A stretch of 64,000 bases of DNA from CAIMUS01 sp046347625. Its GTDB lineage: Bacteria > Pseudomonadota > Gammaproteobacteria > Competibacterales > Competibacteraceae. Below the pieces are notes generated by a model. That model ran no database searches. It was not told where the DNA came from and saw nothing but the letters and a program-made list of their open reading frames with translations. The translations under genes and the position numbers were made by a program. Location: contig JAXMFU010000004.1 of NCBI GenBank assembly GCA_046347625.1, positions 62,001 to 126,000 of the forward strand, in the 5' to 3' direction. Shown here in pieces: positions 43,878 to 52,049 of the stretch; positions within the stretch are counted from its first letter, which is position 1, and each line of letters begins with the position of its first letter.

Positions 43878-44837
43878 ATGACGATGCAAGCTGTTGTGGT
43901 GCGCGACACCTTCGGCGTGGACGTACCCGCCGAGATCACGGTGACGGGCTTCGCTGAACGCAACCCGTTTGTACCAGATGTCGATCCCGAGTATCTGTTT
44001 CGACGGGACCTCTTATCCGATGTGCTGGCCTGGTGGACGCTGGGCCGGCAGGATGGGCTGTACCTGACCGGTCCCACCGGGGCGGGTAAGTCCTCGCTGC
44101 TCCTGCAGGTGGCCGCCCGGCTGAATATTCCCGTGCAGCGGGTCACCGCCCATGGCCGGCTGGAACTGCCGGAACTGATCGGTCATCACACCGTGCTCGG
44201 CGGCGATCTGCTGTACGTGGACGGGCCGTTGACCACCGCCCTGCGGCTGGGCCATTGGCTACTGCTGGATGAACTCGATGTGCTGGACCCGGCTACCGCG
44301 GCGGGTCTGAACGGCATCGTCGAAGGTGCGCCGTTGACCATTGCGGAAAATGGTGGCGAACTGGTGACACGGCATCCGCAGTTCCGCTTCGTCGCCACCG
44401 GCAACACTGCCGGCAGCGGCGACGCGACCGGTCGGTATCAAGGGACCCTACGGCAGAACCTGGCCTTTCTGGATCGGTTCTGGCTGGTGGCGGTGGATTA
44501 CCCTTCGCCCCCGGAGGAACGGCAGATGCTGGCCCGGGTGGCGCCGCAGTTACCCGATCTGGTGCGGGATAAACTGGTCGAGGTGGCCAATGAGGTCCGC
44601 CGGTTGTTTCTCGGTCAGGCCGATGCCGGTGCCGGCATCGAGGTCACGCTGAGCACCCGGACGCTGGTGCGCTGGGCGCAGTTGACCTGGTTCTTCTCGG
44701 GCCTGGCGGCGCAGGGGATTTCGCCCCTGCATCACGCCCTGGACCGGGCACTGGGCTTCCGGGCTGAACCGGAAACCCGTACCGCTCTGCATGGCTTGGT
44801 GCAGCGGATATTCGGCGAGGAGGCCACCCCGGCATGA
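43878..44837 (+). CDS. cobS: CobS/MoxR-type AAA+ ATPase
   Basis: 319 aa from the ATG at 43878. Walker A GPTGAGKSS (about residues 65-73), Walker B LGHWLLLDELDVLD, sensor 1 FRFVATGNTAGSGD and an arginine-bearing FLDRFWLVAVDYPSP segment are typical of the CobS/MoxR clade. VTGFAERNPFVPDVDPEYLF is the CobS-type N-terminus. In IncC and SXT elements cobS-like and cobT-like (VWA) genes lie together; the pair would form a chaperone-like complex as in cobaltochelatase, but the conjugation role is unknown. The stop overlaps the next start by four bases. Confidence 0.85.
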   Translation: MTMQAVVVRDTFGVDVPAEITVTGFAERNPFVPDVDPEYLFRRDLLSDVLAWWTLGRQDGLYLTGPTGAGKSSLLLQVAARLNIPVQRVTAHGRLELPELIGHHTVLGGDLLYVDGPLTTALRLGHWLLLDELDVLDPATAAGLNGIVEGAPLTIAENGGELVTRHPQFRFVATGNTAGSGDATGRYQGTLRQNLAFLDRFWLVAVDYPSPPEERQMLARVAPQLPDLVRDKLVEVANEVRRLFLGQADAGAGIEVTLSTRTLVRWAQLTWFFSGLAAQGISPLHHALDRALGFRAEPETRTALHGLVQRIFGEEATPA

Positions 44838-45643
44838 CCACGACCACGACCGTTTTCGGACCGCTGCGGGCGGCCAGTCGCGCCGTGGCCGGCCACTGCA
44901 AAGACTGGGTAGCGGTCGCGCTACCGGACCGACTGGTGATCGGCTATGGCCGCACCGGCCACCGGCTGCGCTGCACGGTGGTGCCGCAGGCACGCTGTCA
45001 GCAGCAGGACCCTCAACGGGAGGGTCAGCGGCGGCAGCACGACAAGCAGGCCGAAGGCTACCAGATAGTCACCGGTGGGCTGGATCCCTGGGTGGCGACC
45101 TTCCTCCGCCAGGCGGGCGGCGTGCCCTCACCTCCGGCGGTGGCCACGACCTCGACCACCACCACGGCGGCAACCGAGTCGTCAGCCAACAGCGGTGGTC
45201 TGTGGTGGGAGCTGATCCCCACCACCGATGTGACCAGCATGGAACTGCTGAATACCCTGAATGCGGTCGGGCAGGCGCTGACCACGCACCTGCCGGCGCC
45301 GGCGCCGGACGAGGCCCTGGCCTGGATCGCCAGCCAGGTTGACGAACTGGTGGTCAGCGTGGAGGGTGAAACCGTGACCCTTCCCCTGAAGCCGCCCGGC
45401 CGCAGCGGCGGTTGCGCCCAGTCCCTGGGCGCTCAGGCGCTGCTGCTGACACTGTATCGTCATTTGCCTGCTGGCTGTCTGCGGCTGGCGGACGAGCGCG
45501 GCAACGCGCTCATACCCACTGACTTTCTCAAGAAGGCCGGTTGGTTGCAAGACCCCTGTCTGCGGGCATTGGCCGAGCGTCTCGGCCTGGCCTTGGGCGC
45601 GGCGGTCTTCGCCGATCTGGGCAGCCCGCGCTGGTTTATCTGA
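44834..45643 (+). CDS. Unknown protein translationally coupled to cobS
   Basis: 269 aa. Its ATG overlaps the cobS stop (ATGA). Segments include GHCKDWVAVALPDRLVIGYG, GGLWWELIPTTDVTSMELLN, SVEGETVTLPLKPPGRSGGC and LRLADERGNALIPTDFLKKA. A Gln/Arg-rich and Thr-rich low-complexity part lies between residues ~55 and 120. I recognise no family. Coupling implies it is needed in a fixed ratio to the AAA+ ATPase, perhaps as an adaptor. Confidence 0.65.
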   Translation: MTTTTTVFGPLRAASRAVAGHCKDWVAVALPDRLVIGYGRTGHRLRCTVVPQARCQQQDPQREGQRRQHDKQAEGYQIVTGGLDPWVATFLRQAGGVPSPPAVATTSTTTTAATESSANSGGLWWELIPTTDVTSMELLNTLNAVGQALTTHLPAPAPDEALAWIASQVDELVVSVEGETVTLPLKPPGRSGGCAQSLGAQALLLTLYRHLPAGCLRLADERGNALIPTDFLKKAGWLQDPCLRALAERLGLALGAAVFADLGSPRWFI

Positions 45644-45657
45644 CGCATCTATTTCCC

Positions 45658-45711
45658 TGGGGGAGACGGTTTCCCCCAAGGGGGATGGTCGCCTCCAGGG
45701 ACTGCTGGAGG
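45658..45711 (+). promoter_or_regulatory. Two-hairpin leader 5 (DUF3150 gene), ribosome site sequestered
   Basis: Hairpin 1: TGGGGGA (45658-45664) with TCCCCCA (45672-45678). Hairpin 2: CCTCCAG (45692-45698) with CTGGAGG (45705-45711), perfect 7 bp; the right arm contains the GGAGG ribosome site for the ATG at 45719. Confidence 0.65.
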
Positions 45712-45718
45712 TGATGTG

Positions 45719-46705
45719 ATGAGCATTCAATGGCTGGAACAGGTGGTGTTCATCCACCTGGATTTCCATCTCTGGTCCGGCCGCAAGAAGTTGCGGGCCG
45801 AGGATCTGAAGAATCTTACCGCCGAGCAGATGCCGCCGGCCACCCTGGCCTCACTGGGCAGCAAGCGGCTGTGCGCACCGGACGATCTGGCGCCAGGGAT
45901 CCGCTGCCGGAAGCAGGCGGAACGGGTCTGCCAGTTATACGGCTTTCGCTTTCTCGGCCATTTCGCCGTACCCGAACCGCGGCTGGAAGCGCTGCAGCGG
46001 GGGCTCGAGGTGGCGGTGGCCGAGTTCAACGCCTGGCGGAGCGATTTTCTGGCGCGCTACGAGGCGGTGATCGACCACTGGGTGCAGCAGCATCCCGGTT
46101 GGGAAACGATCATCCGCCGGGCGGTGGAGCCGGTCGAGTCGGTTGCCGCCCGCTTGTCAGCCGGTTATCAGGTGTTTCGGATCGCACCGGCAACCGATCA
46201 AGCCGATGACAGTGCCAATGCCGGCCTGGCAGCCCAGGCCGCCACGCTGGGTGATCGGTTACTGGCTTCCGTGGCACAGGACGCCCAAACCCTCTGGCGC
46301 GAGTCCCTGCAGGGGCGCGATCAGGTGGGCCGACGGGTATTACGCCCGGTGCAGGCCATCCTGGACAAACTGCGAGGCTGGGCGCTGATCGATCCCACGG
46401 TGGCGCCCATCGTCCAGCGGATCGAACTGGCGCTGGCGGCGTTACCCCGTCGAGGCCCGCTGCAGGGCAACGATCTTAATGCGCTGGCGGGTCTGGTGTT
46501 TCTGCTGTCCGACCCGGACCGGTTGAAACAGCACGGTCAGGCGGTGCTGGCGGGCCTGCCGGAAGAGACAGCAATTGATCGGCTGGAAACGGTGGACGCG
46601 GTGGAGCCGCCGGTTACGGGGACGCTGGAACCCGTCATTCCCGAAGATGACGTCATCCGACCGTTCGAACCATCACCCCGCGTTCAAACGGGCTGGTTCT
46701 TCTGA
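45719..46705 (+). CDS. DUF3150 family protein
   Basis: 328 aa. SIQWLEQVVFIHLDFHLWSG and RKKLRAEDLKNL, followed by LASLGSKRLCAPDDLAPGIR and VCQLYGFRFLGHFAVPEPRL, reproduce the DUF3150 pattern (KxLxxEDL, GxKxxxDPxxL, hydrophobic G-(F/T)-R-(F/Y)). The rest is helical (GLEVAVAEFNAWRSDFLARY). DUF3150 genes recur between cobS and cobT homologues in ICEs and plasmids, consistent with this order. Function unknown. A GTG codon directly precedes the ATG. Confidence 0.8.
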   Translation: MSIQWLEQVVFIHLDFHLWSGRKKLRAEDLKNLTAEQMPPATLASLGSKRLCAPDDLAPGIRCRKQAERVCQLYGFRFLGHFAVPEPRLEALQRGLEVAVAEFNAWRSDFLARYEAVIDHWVQQHPGWETIIRRAVEPVESVAARLSAGYQVFRIAPATDQADDSANAGLAAQAATLGDRLLASVAQDAQTLWRESLQGRDQVGRRVLRPVQAILDKLRGWALIDPTVAPIVQRIELALAALPRRGPLQGNDLNALAGLVFLLSDPDRLKQHGQAVLAGLPEETAIDRLETVDAVEPPVTGTLEPVIPEDDVIRPFEPSPRVQTGWFF

Positions 46706-46712
46706 GGTTTAC

Positions 46713-46765
46713 CCCCGGCCGGGGTATGTCGATTCTGCGCACCCGCCGGCCGGGGTGGGGTGCGC
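46713..46765 (+). promoter_or_regulatory. Two-hairpin leader 6 (cobT)
   Basis: Hairpin 1: palindrome CCCCGGCCGGGG (46713-46724). Hairpin 2: GCGCACCC (46737-46744) with GGGTGCGC (46758-46765), perfect 8 bp, ending directly before the CTGGAGAC ribosome site of the ATG at 46778. Here the site lies beside and not inside the stem. Confidence 0.55.
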
Positions 46766-46777
46766 CTGGAGACATTG

Positions 46778-48412
46778 ATGCGACATCCCTTACTCGGGGC
46801 ACTGCCCCTGCTGGCTCAGGCGCTGGGCGATAAGTACGGCGTCAAGGTCGATATTGGCGGTCACGATGCCTGGACCGATGGCGATACCCTCCATCTGCCG
46901 GCCCTGCCGCTGACGGATGACGGCAAATGGTGGGTGCTGGCGAACGGCTATCTCGATCATGAAGCCGCTCATGTCCGGCTCACCGATTTCACGGTCGCCA
47001 AAGGGAAGACCCCGCTGCACCAGACGCTCAGCAATATGCTGGAAGATATCCGGGTCGATGCTCGTCTGGGCGAGCGCTATCCCGGCTGCCTGAGCAATAC
47101 CCACCGGCTGGATGCCCAACTGGTAACCGCCGGCGATTACCGGGTCCCGGCGGCTGATTCTCATCCCGTCCAGGTGTTGCAGAGTTATCTGCTGCAGCGG
47201 GGCCGGGCGCTACTGCTGGAGAGTGAAGCGCTGACGCCCTTGGCGGATCAGACCGAAGCCGTGTTCCGGCAGGTCTTTTCGCCGGGGCTGGCGACCCGGT
47301 TGAGTGCGGCGCTGTATGGTGCCCGTGACTTGGCCTCCACCCAGGCCGCGATGGACCTGGTGGCCCGACTGGTGGCGTTGCTGGAGGACGAAACGCAGGC
47401 GCCGCCAGCACCGCCATCACCCTCGGATCGCCCTGAACAGTCGTTACCGGCGGCTCGATCGGATCCGGGTGAACCCGGTTCAAGCGAACCAGGTTCAGGT
47501 GAGCAAACGGTGGCGGCGGCTACCCCGGCCGCACACGCGGCGGTAAAACAGGCGCTGAATGCGACCGCAGACGAACTGTTGCCGGACCGGAGCCGCCTGG
47601 TCGCTGACCGGCTGACAGCAGCGGCAGCCCAGGCTCCCCATCAGAACGGACGGGTAGCGGTCGCCTATATGGGCGGCCACGGCGAAGGGGCGATTCAGTT
47701 CGGACCGCCGCCCGATCTGGCGGCTGTGCGCCGGGCCAGCATGGCTCTAAGAGCCCGGCTGGCCGGGCTGGTGCAGGCCTCACGTTTGCTGCGACCGCAC
47801 CTCAATCGTACCGGCCATCGACTGGACACCCGGCGCTTGCACCGGTTGGCGGTGCGGGATACCCGCCTGTTCCTGCAGCGACGGCAGCGGCCGGCGGTGA
47901 ATACCGCTGTGCTGATTCTGCTGGATCGGTCGGACTCCATGGCCGGCGCCAACATCCAGATCGCCCGGGAAGCCGTGCTGGCCACCGCGCTGGCGCTGGA
48001 AACGATGGCCGGCGTCCACCTGGCGACGGCCGCGTTTCCGGTGGGACGCAAGGACGTGCTGCCGCTGACCAACTTCGGCCAGCGGGTGCCGGCAACCCTG
48101 CCACACTATGGTCTCACCGCCGACGGTGGCACACCGCTGGCGGAAGCCTTGTGGTGGGTGGCCTGGCAACTGCTGCGCCGATCAGAGCCGCGCAAGCTGG
48201 CACTGATCGCCACCGATGGCGCGCCGAACGACTGGATGGCCGCCCAGGCGATCATCCGGCGCTTGACCGCCGCTGGCATCGACCTGGTGGGGATCGGCAT
48301 CAAAACCGGTCTGGTCCAGACGCTGTTTCCCACCGGTGTGACGATCTGGCAACTGAAAGACCTGGCGCCAGCCTTGTTCAAGCGGTTGCAGGAGCGACTC
48401 AGCAGCCGATAG
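46778..48412 (+). CDS. cobT: CobT-like VWA-domain protein
   Basis: 544 aa from the ATG at 46778 (CTGGAGAC upstream). The N-terminal part resembles CobT (LANGYLDHEAAHVRLTDF, with an H-E-x-x-H; TLSNMLEDIRVDARLGERYP). A Pro/Ser/Glu-rich linker runs over residues ~205-245. The C-terminal von Willebrand factor A domain has the MIDAS sequence LILLDRSDSMAG (DxSxS), then GGTPLAEALWW and LIATDGAPND. It pairs with the CobS-type ATPase; in cobaltochelatase the two form the chelatase motor, but no cobalamin gene is here, so it is probably co-opted. Confidence 0.85.
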   Translation: MRHPLLGALPLLAQALGDKYGVKVDIGGHDAWTDGDTLHLPALPLTDDGKWWVLANGYLDHEAAHVRLTDFTVAKGKTPLHQTLSNMLEDIRVDARLGERYPGCLSNTHRLDAQLVTAGDYRVPAADSHPVQVLQSYLLQRGRALLLESEALTPLADQTEAVFRQVFSPGLATRLSAALYGARDLASTQAAMDLVARLVALLEDETQAPPAPPSPSDRPEQSLPAARSDPGEPGSSEPGSGEQTVAAATPAAHAAVKQALNATADELLPDRSRLVADRLTAAAAQAPHQNGRVAVAYMGGHGEGAIQFGPPPDLAAVRRASMALRARLAGLVQASRLLRPHLNRTGHRLDTRRLHRLAVRDTRLFLQRRQRPAVNTAVLILLDRSDSMAGANIQIAREAVLATALALETMAGVHLATAAFPVGRKDVLPLTNFGQRVPATLPHYGLTADGGTPLAEALWWVAWQLLRRSEPRKLALIATDGAPNDWMAAQAIIRRLTAAGIDLVGIGIKTGLVQTLFPTGVTIWQLKDLAPALFKRLQERLSSR

Positions 48413-48484
48413 GTAACCTGTAGAGTTTCATTCCACAACACTAACCCGGCTACCGCTCCCCTGGGCGCGGCAGCCTCACTCATT

Positions 48485-48543
48485 CCCTCGCGGGGACACC
48501 TTCCCCGCGAGGGAGGGGTGTCTCCGCGCATTCCAGGAGACAC
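48485..48543 (+). promoter_or_regulatory. Two-hairpin leader 7 (radC), ribosome site sequestered
   Basis: Hairpin 1: CCCTCGCGGGGA (48485-48496) with TCCCCGCGAGGG (48502-48513), perfect 12 bp. Hairpin 2: GTGTCTCC (48518-48525) with GGAGACAC (48536-48543), perfect 8 bp; the right arm is the ribosome site of the ATG at 48546. Confidence 0.7.
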
Positions 48544-48545
48544 TG

Positions 48546-49175
48546 ATGAATAACTTTCTACGCGAGGCCGCCTCGAGTTATCTGAGCGATGCGGCGGTGC
48601 TGGCCACCCTCATCCGCAGTGGCCGCGAGACGCCCGCCGAAGCACTCGCCCGCGCTACCCGCCTGCTGGCCGCCGGTGGCCGTTTGCGGACCGTAGTTGA
48701 GGCGGATGCCGGCGCCCTGAGCGCCACCGCCCACGACCGGTTGCAGGCCGCCTTCGAGCTGGTACGACGGCTGATGGAGGAAACCCTGCGGCGGCAGGAC
48801 TGCCTGAACTCGCCCCAAGAGGTCAAACGCTATCTGGCCACCCGCCTGCGGGAGGCGCAACGCGAAATCTTCGCGGTGCTGTTTCTGGATACCCGCCATC
48901 GGCTGATGGTGTTCGAGGAACTGTGCCACGGCACCATCGACGGCGCTATCGTACCCCCACGAGTCGTGGTGCAGCGGGCGCTGCGACACAATGCCGCCGC
49001 CGTGATCGTGGCCCATAACCACCCGTCCGGCCACGCCGAGCCCAGCCAGGCCGACATCCAGCTCACCCGCCGGCTGCGGGACGCGCTGGCGCTGGTGGAG
49101 GTCCGTCTGCTCGATCATATCGTGGTCGGCGACGGGGAGCACGTGTCCCTCGCCGAACGGGGGTTGCTGTCCTGA
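48546..49175 (+). CDS. RadC-family JAB-domain protein
   Basis: 209 aa. The N-terminal helix-hairpin-helix region (LATLIRSGRETPAEALARAT) is followed by the RadC core: EVKRYLATRLREAQREIFAV, FLDTRHRLMVFEELCHGTID, VVVQRALRHNAAAVIVAHNH, PSGHAEPSQADIQLTRRLRD. The HxH...D metal-binding motif of JAB/MPN+ proteins is complete. RadC homologues are very common on ICEs and plasmids; the enzymatic role is not settled. It closes the Cob/DUF3150 group. Confidence 0.92.
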   Translation: MNNFLREAASSYLSDAAVLATLIRSGRETPAEALARATRLLAAGGRLRTVVEADAGALSATAHDRLQAAFELVRRLMEETLRRQDCLNSPQEVKRYLATRLREAQREIFAVLFLDTRHRLMVFEELCHGTIDGAIVPPRVVVQRALRHNAAAVIVAHNHPSGHAEPSQADIQLTRRLRDALALVEVRLLDHIVVGDGEHVSLAERGLLS

Positions 49176-49320
49176 GACGGCGCCGGCCGGAGCGGTGGGA
49201 CGTCCTGCCTTCCACCTGGATGGCTTCCAATCTTCCAATCCTGCCAGCGCAGGGCGTTTGTCCCCTTCGGGGAGGAATGCCGTGCGCTGGGCACGAACCT
49301 GTCTGCTGGAATTTCTCTAG

Positions 49321-49388
49321 CGCTCCGCTGATGGCGTCTCCACCCGAGAGGTGGGTAACGAGGCTATCAGCGGGTTCCAAGAGGAGCG
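49321..49388 (+). promoter_or_regulatory. Two-hairpin leader 8 (primase), ribosome site sequestered
   Basis: CCGCTGAT (49325-49332) pairs with ATCAGCGG (49366-49373), and CGCTC (49321-49325) with GAGCG (49384-49388), so the AGAGGAG ribosome site before the ATG at 49396 is in the outer stem. An internal hairpin CCACC-CGAGA-GGTGG lies between. The 220-bp gap also has TCCCC-TTC-GGGGA (49261-49273) and no gene. Confidence 0.6.
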
Positions 49389-49395
49389 ACTGTTG

Positions 49396-50532
49396 ATGAA
49401 ACTGATGAAACAATCAGGTGGTGGGTCCGTCGATGCGATCAGACTGCACGTGGCCGGCCGTTGGGAAGGGCTGCTGGCACGGCTGGCGCCGGCCTTATGA
49501 CCGGCGCTGGAGCGCCCCGGCCGTCATACCTACTGCCCGGTACATGGCGGCAAACATGGTGATGCCTTTCGGGTCTTCCGTGATGTAGCCCAGACCGGCG
49601 GCGGCATCTGCAACACCTGCGGCGATTTCCCGGATGGATTCGCGCTGCTGCAGTGGGTCAACGACTGGGATTTTCGGACCACGCTGCGCGCAGTCGCCCG
49701 TGAACTGGGAATGCAAGGCAGTGCCGACGCCAGGGAGCCGGTTCGACCCGCGCTCCGTCCGGTTCCGACGCCGGGACTCGATCCGGTTGAAACCGAACGG
49801 CGCCGGCAGCGTCTGCAACAGACCTGGGACAGTGCCCTGCCCCTGACCGAGCAGGGTGCCGCTCTGGCCCGGCAGTATCTGGCCGGGCGAGGTCTGAGCG
49901 TGTCGGCGTATCCTGCAGTGCTGCGGTTTCATCCGCGCTTGCCCTATTACACCGCCGAGCGGCAGCGCCTGGGCGAGTTTCCAGCGCTGCTGGCGCTCAT
50001 GGTAGCGGCGGACGGGCAACCGGTAACCCTGCATCGCACCTACCTGACGCCGGCGGGCGGCAAGCTCGAACTGCCGGCACCCAATAAAGCCAAGAAGTTA
50101 ATGGCCTATCCGGCCGATCGCACCCTGTCGGGCGGCGCTATCCGCCTGTTCCCCGCCCAGGGACCGTTGCTCAGCGTCGCCGAGGGCATCGAAACCGCGC
50201 TGGCGGTGCGACAGGGGGTGCCGTGGATTCCCGCCTGGGCGGCGGGGTCCGCCACGTTGTTGCGCCAGCTGCAACCCCCGGTAGGTGTGCAAGGGATACT
50301 CATCTGGGCTGACCAGGATCCGCCCGCCGCCAAGGGTAAACAGGCCGGCCAGGAAGCTGCCGACGAACTCAAGCGACGCCTGCTGCCAAAAGGTATCCGG
50401 GTTTTCATCCTCATCCCGCCTGCCGGTAGGGTAACCCGCTCGGATAAAGTGGACTGGCTGGATGTCCTCAACTGCGCCGGCGCAGTAGCACTCCGTAGCG
50501 CTGTCCAGGCCAGCGGTCTGGCTGTGCCATAG
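49396..50532 (+). pseudogene. Zinc-finger/TOPRIM primase-type protein with in-frame TGA
   Basis: The ATG at 49396 (AGAGGAG upstream) opens MKLMKQSGGGSVDAIRLHVA, then ARLAPAL and a TGA at 49498-49500. The same frame resumes at once with PALERPGRHTYCPVHGGKHG and TGGGICNTCGDFPDGFALLQ, the CHC2-type zinc finger (C, H, C, C), and runs unbroken to 50532. LSVAEGIETALAVRQG and ILIWADQDPP are the TOPRIM Glu and DxD parts. With the TGA read through it would be 378 aa, the normal size of such plasmid primase/transfer proteins. One nonsense mutation, or stop-codon readthrough, would explain it. Last gene before a terminator. Confidence 0.8.
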
Positions 50533-50610
50533 GAGGGGAACAAGTGGCGCGGGAGGGTCTTCCAGCCGATTGTTCTTCTTATTATATGTACTGAACGGAA
50601 ACGATTGGAA

Positions 50611-50636
50611 AGCCCCCACCCTGGGGGCTTTTTTCG
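50611..50636 (+). terminator. Rho-independent terminator of the ssb-primase block
   Basis: AGCCCCC (50611-50617) pairs with GGGGGCT (50623-50629) around a five-base loop and is followed by a T run. It stands ~80 bases after the last gene of the 10-kb co-directional block. Confidence 0.85.
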
Positions 50637-50756
50637 TGCCTTGACGACGGCGCCTGGTGGGACAGTTGCATCTTTTCTGAACCGTGGAGAATAGGAGTAA
50701 GCCGTATCGCTTGGCCGTTATCGCCTGCTAACCCGTCTGAACAGGAGTGCTGACTC

Positions 50757-51722
50757 ATGGCAACCCTCTATGCGCTTCAATCCTGTGATCGAACCACACC
50801 CTCAGCGGACCAATCGAATTTTCCCGACCTGCCGCCCCAGCCGCAGTTGCGGGATGTCAATCGCTGTCTTCAGTTTCTCGAGTTGCCACCCCTGACCGCC
50901 TGCACGATGCAGACCCTGCTGTCGCAGCAGCCACGCGACCGGGTGCTCAACGCCATCCGCCGGGCGGGCCGTGGCGATGCTGGCTCGCTCGCATTCCTGC
51001 GCCACCGTCTCACGGCGGTCTGCCAATCGCCGGCGGCGCCGCAGCAACTGCTCCCGCGCCTGTCTGCCACGGCAACGGCGCGCACGCCCCCGGCAGAGCA
51101 GGGTGAGATCGATGCCACGGCTGCCAAGCGGGCGGCGCCAACGGCGGCGGCTGAGTCAACCGCCCGCCCTGACGCCGACCCTAAGGTTATCTCTACTCGC
51201 TGGGAATCAGTACATGTCTACGGGCAAGCCGGCGCCCTCTGCTTCGAGGCTGATCAGACCCGCCGGGGTTGTCACACCGTCGCACTCGAGGCGGCGCTGG
51301 CGACCGCACCGCGCCAGTATGGATGGGATAAAAAAATCCGGTTGCAACTGACGCGCGCTGAACTGCCCCAGGTCCTGGCTGTATTGCTCGGTCTGCTGCC
51401 CCGATGCGAATTCAAAAATCACGGCGAAGGGAACTATAAAGGGTTTTCCGTAGAACATCAGGTTGACAGAGTCTGTGTGCGGGTGTTTGCCAAAGGACAG
51501 GCGCTGCGCACCGTGCCGATTGGTCTGCCGGAGGCCTATCGGGTCGCCGCACTGTTCCTCCGGCAGCTGCAGCAGAATGAACCCTGGTTGCAGGGCGGTG
51601 AAATCCTGATGTTGGTCAAGCTGACGGTCGGCCGTTTACGCCCCTCACCGGCGCCGTCTTTATCGGGCGACACCCCGCGTGACGGTAGCGGGTTTGTGCC
51701 CCGTCAGTCCGTTTCACCGTGA
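50757..51722 (+). CDS. Unknown plasmid protein with conserved C-terminal domain
   Basis: 321 aa. The N-terminal half is helical with a low-complexity Ala/Pro linker (residues ~95-140). The C-terminal ~150 residues are well ordered: WESVHVYGQAGALCFEADQT, HTVALEAALATAPRQYGWDK, KIRLQLTRAELPQVLAVLLG, CEFKNHGEGNYKGFSVEHQV. The strand-rich pattern with a KGFS segment recalls ssDNA-binding PC4/Whirly-like folds seen near plasmid ssb genes, but this is speculative. It is a monocistronic unit with its own upstream gap after the terminator. Confidence 0.65.
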   Translation: MATLYALQSCDRTTPSADQSNFPDLPPQPQLRDVNRCLQFLELPPLTACTMQTLLSQQPRDRVLNAIRRAGRGDAGSLAFLRHRLTAVCQSPAAPQQLLPRLSATATARTPPAEQGEIDATAAKRAAPTAAAESTARPDADPKVISTRWESVHVYGQAGALCFEADQTRRGCHTVALEAALATAPRQYGWDKKIRLQLTRAELPQVLAVLLGLLPRCEFKNHGEGNYKGFSVEHQVDRVCVRVFAKGQALRTVPIGLPEAYRVAALFLRQLQQNEPWLQGGEILMLVKLTVGRLRPSPAPSLSGDTPRDGSGFVPRQSVSP

Positions 51723-52049
51723 CGGTATTCTTATATCATCATCCGATTACTATACCCGATTAGTCAGAACACAGCCTACTTACCCTATCCACCCCTGTAA
51801 CCAGGTTCTAACTCAGGTTTTGCTACTCTCGATAAAGAAAGGTTATCGTAAGTAAGCGCTGTGATTTCCTGGTTACTTATGGGAATTCTGGGGCTGAGGG
51901 GTGGTTGGCTGGCTGGGTTGGAAGAGGCAAAAATTAAGATGATATAAGAAGACTGTAGGATAGAAAGCGACGACTCTTTCCTAATTCGCCGTAACTGCGT
52001 TAGGCTATAGCGGTTATAAGTTGACTGAAATGCCTTTCTGGACTCTCCA
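51723..52049. other. Gene-free, AT-richer stretch before the integrase
   Basis: 327 bp with no credible reading frame, upstream of the integrase. The composition is clearly lower in GC than both sides. An attachment site would be expected near an integrase, but no tRNA-like end or repeated core was recognised. Confidence 0.4.
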
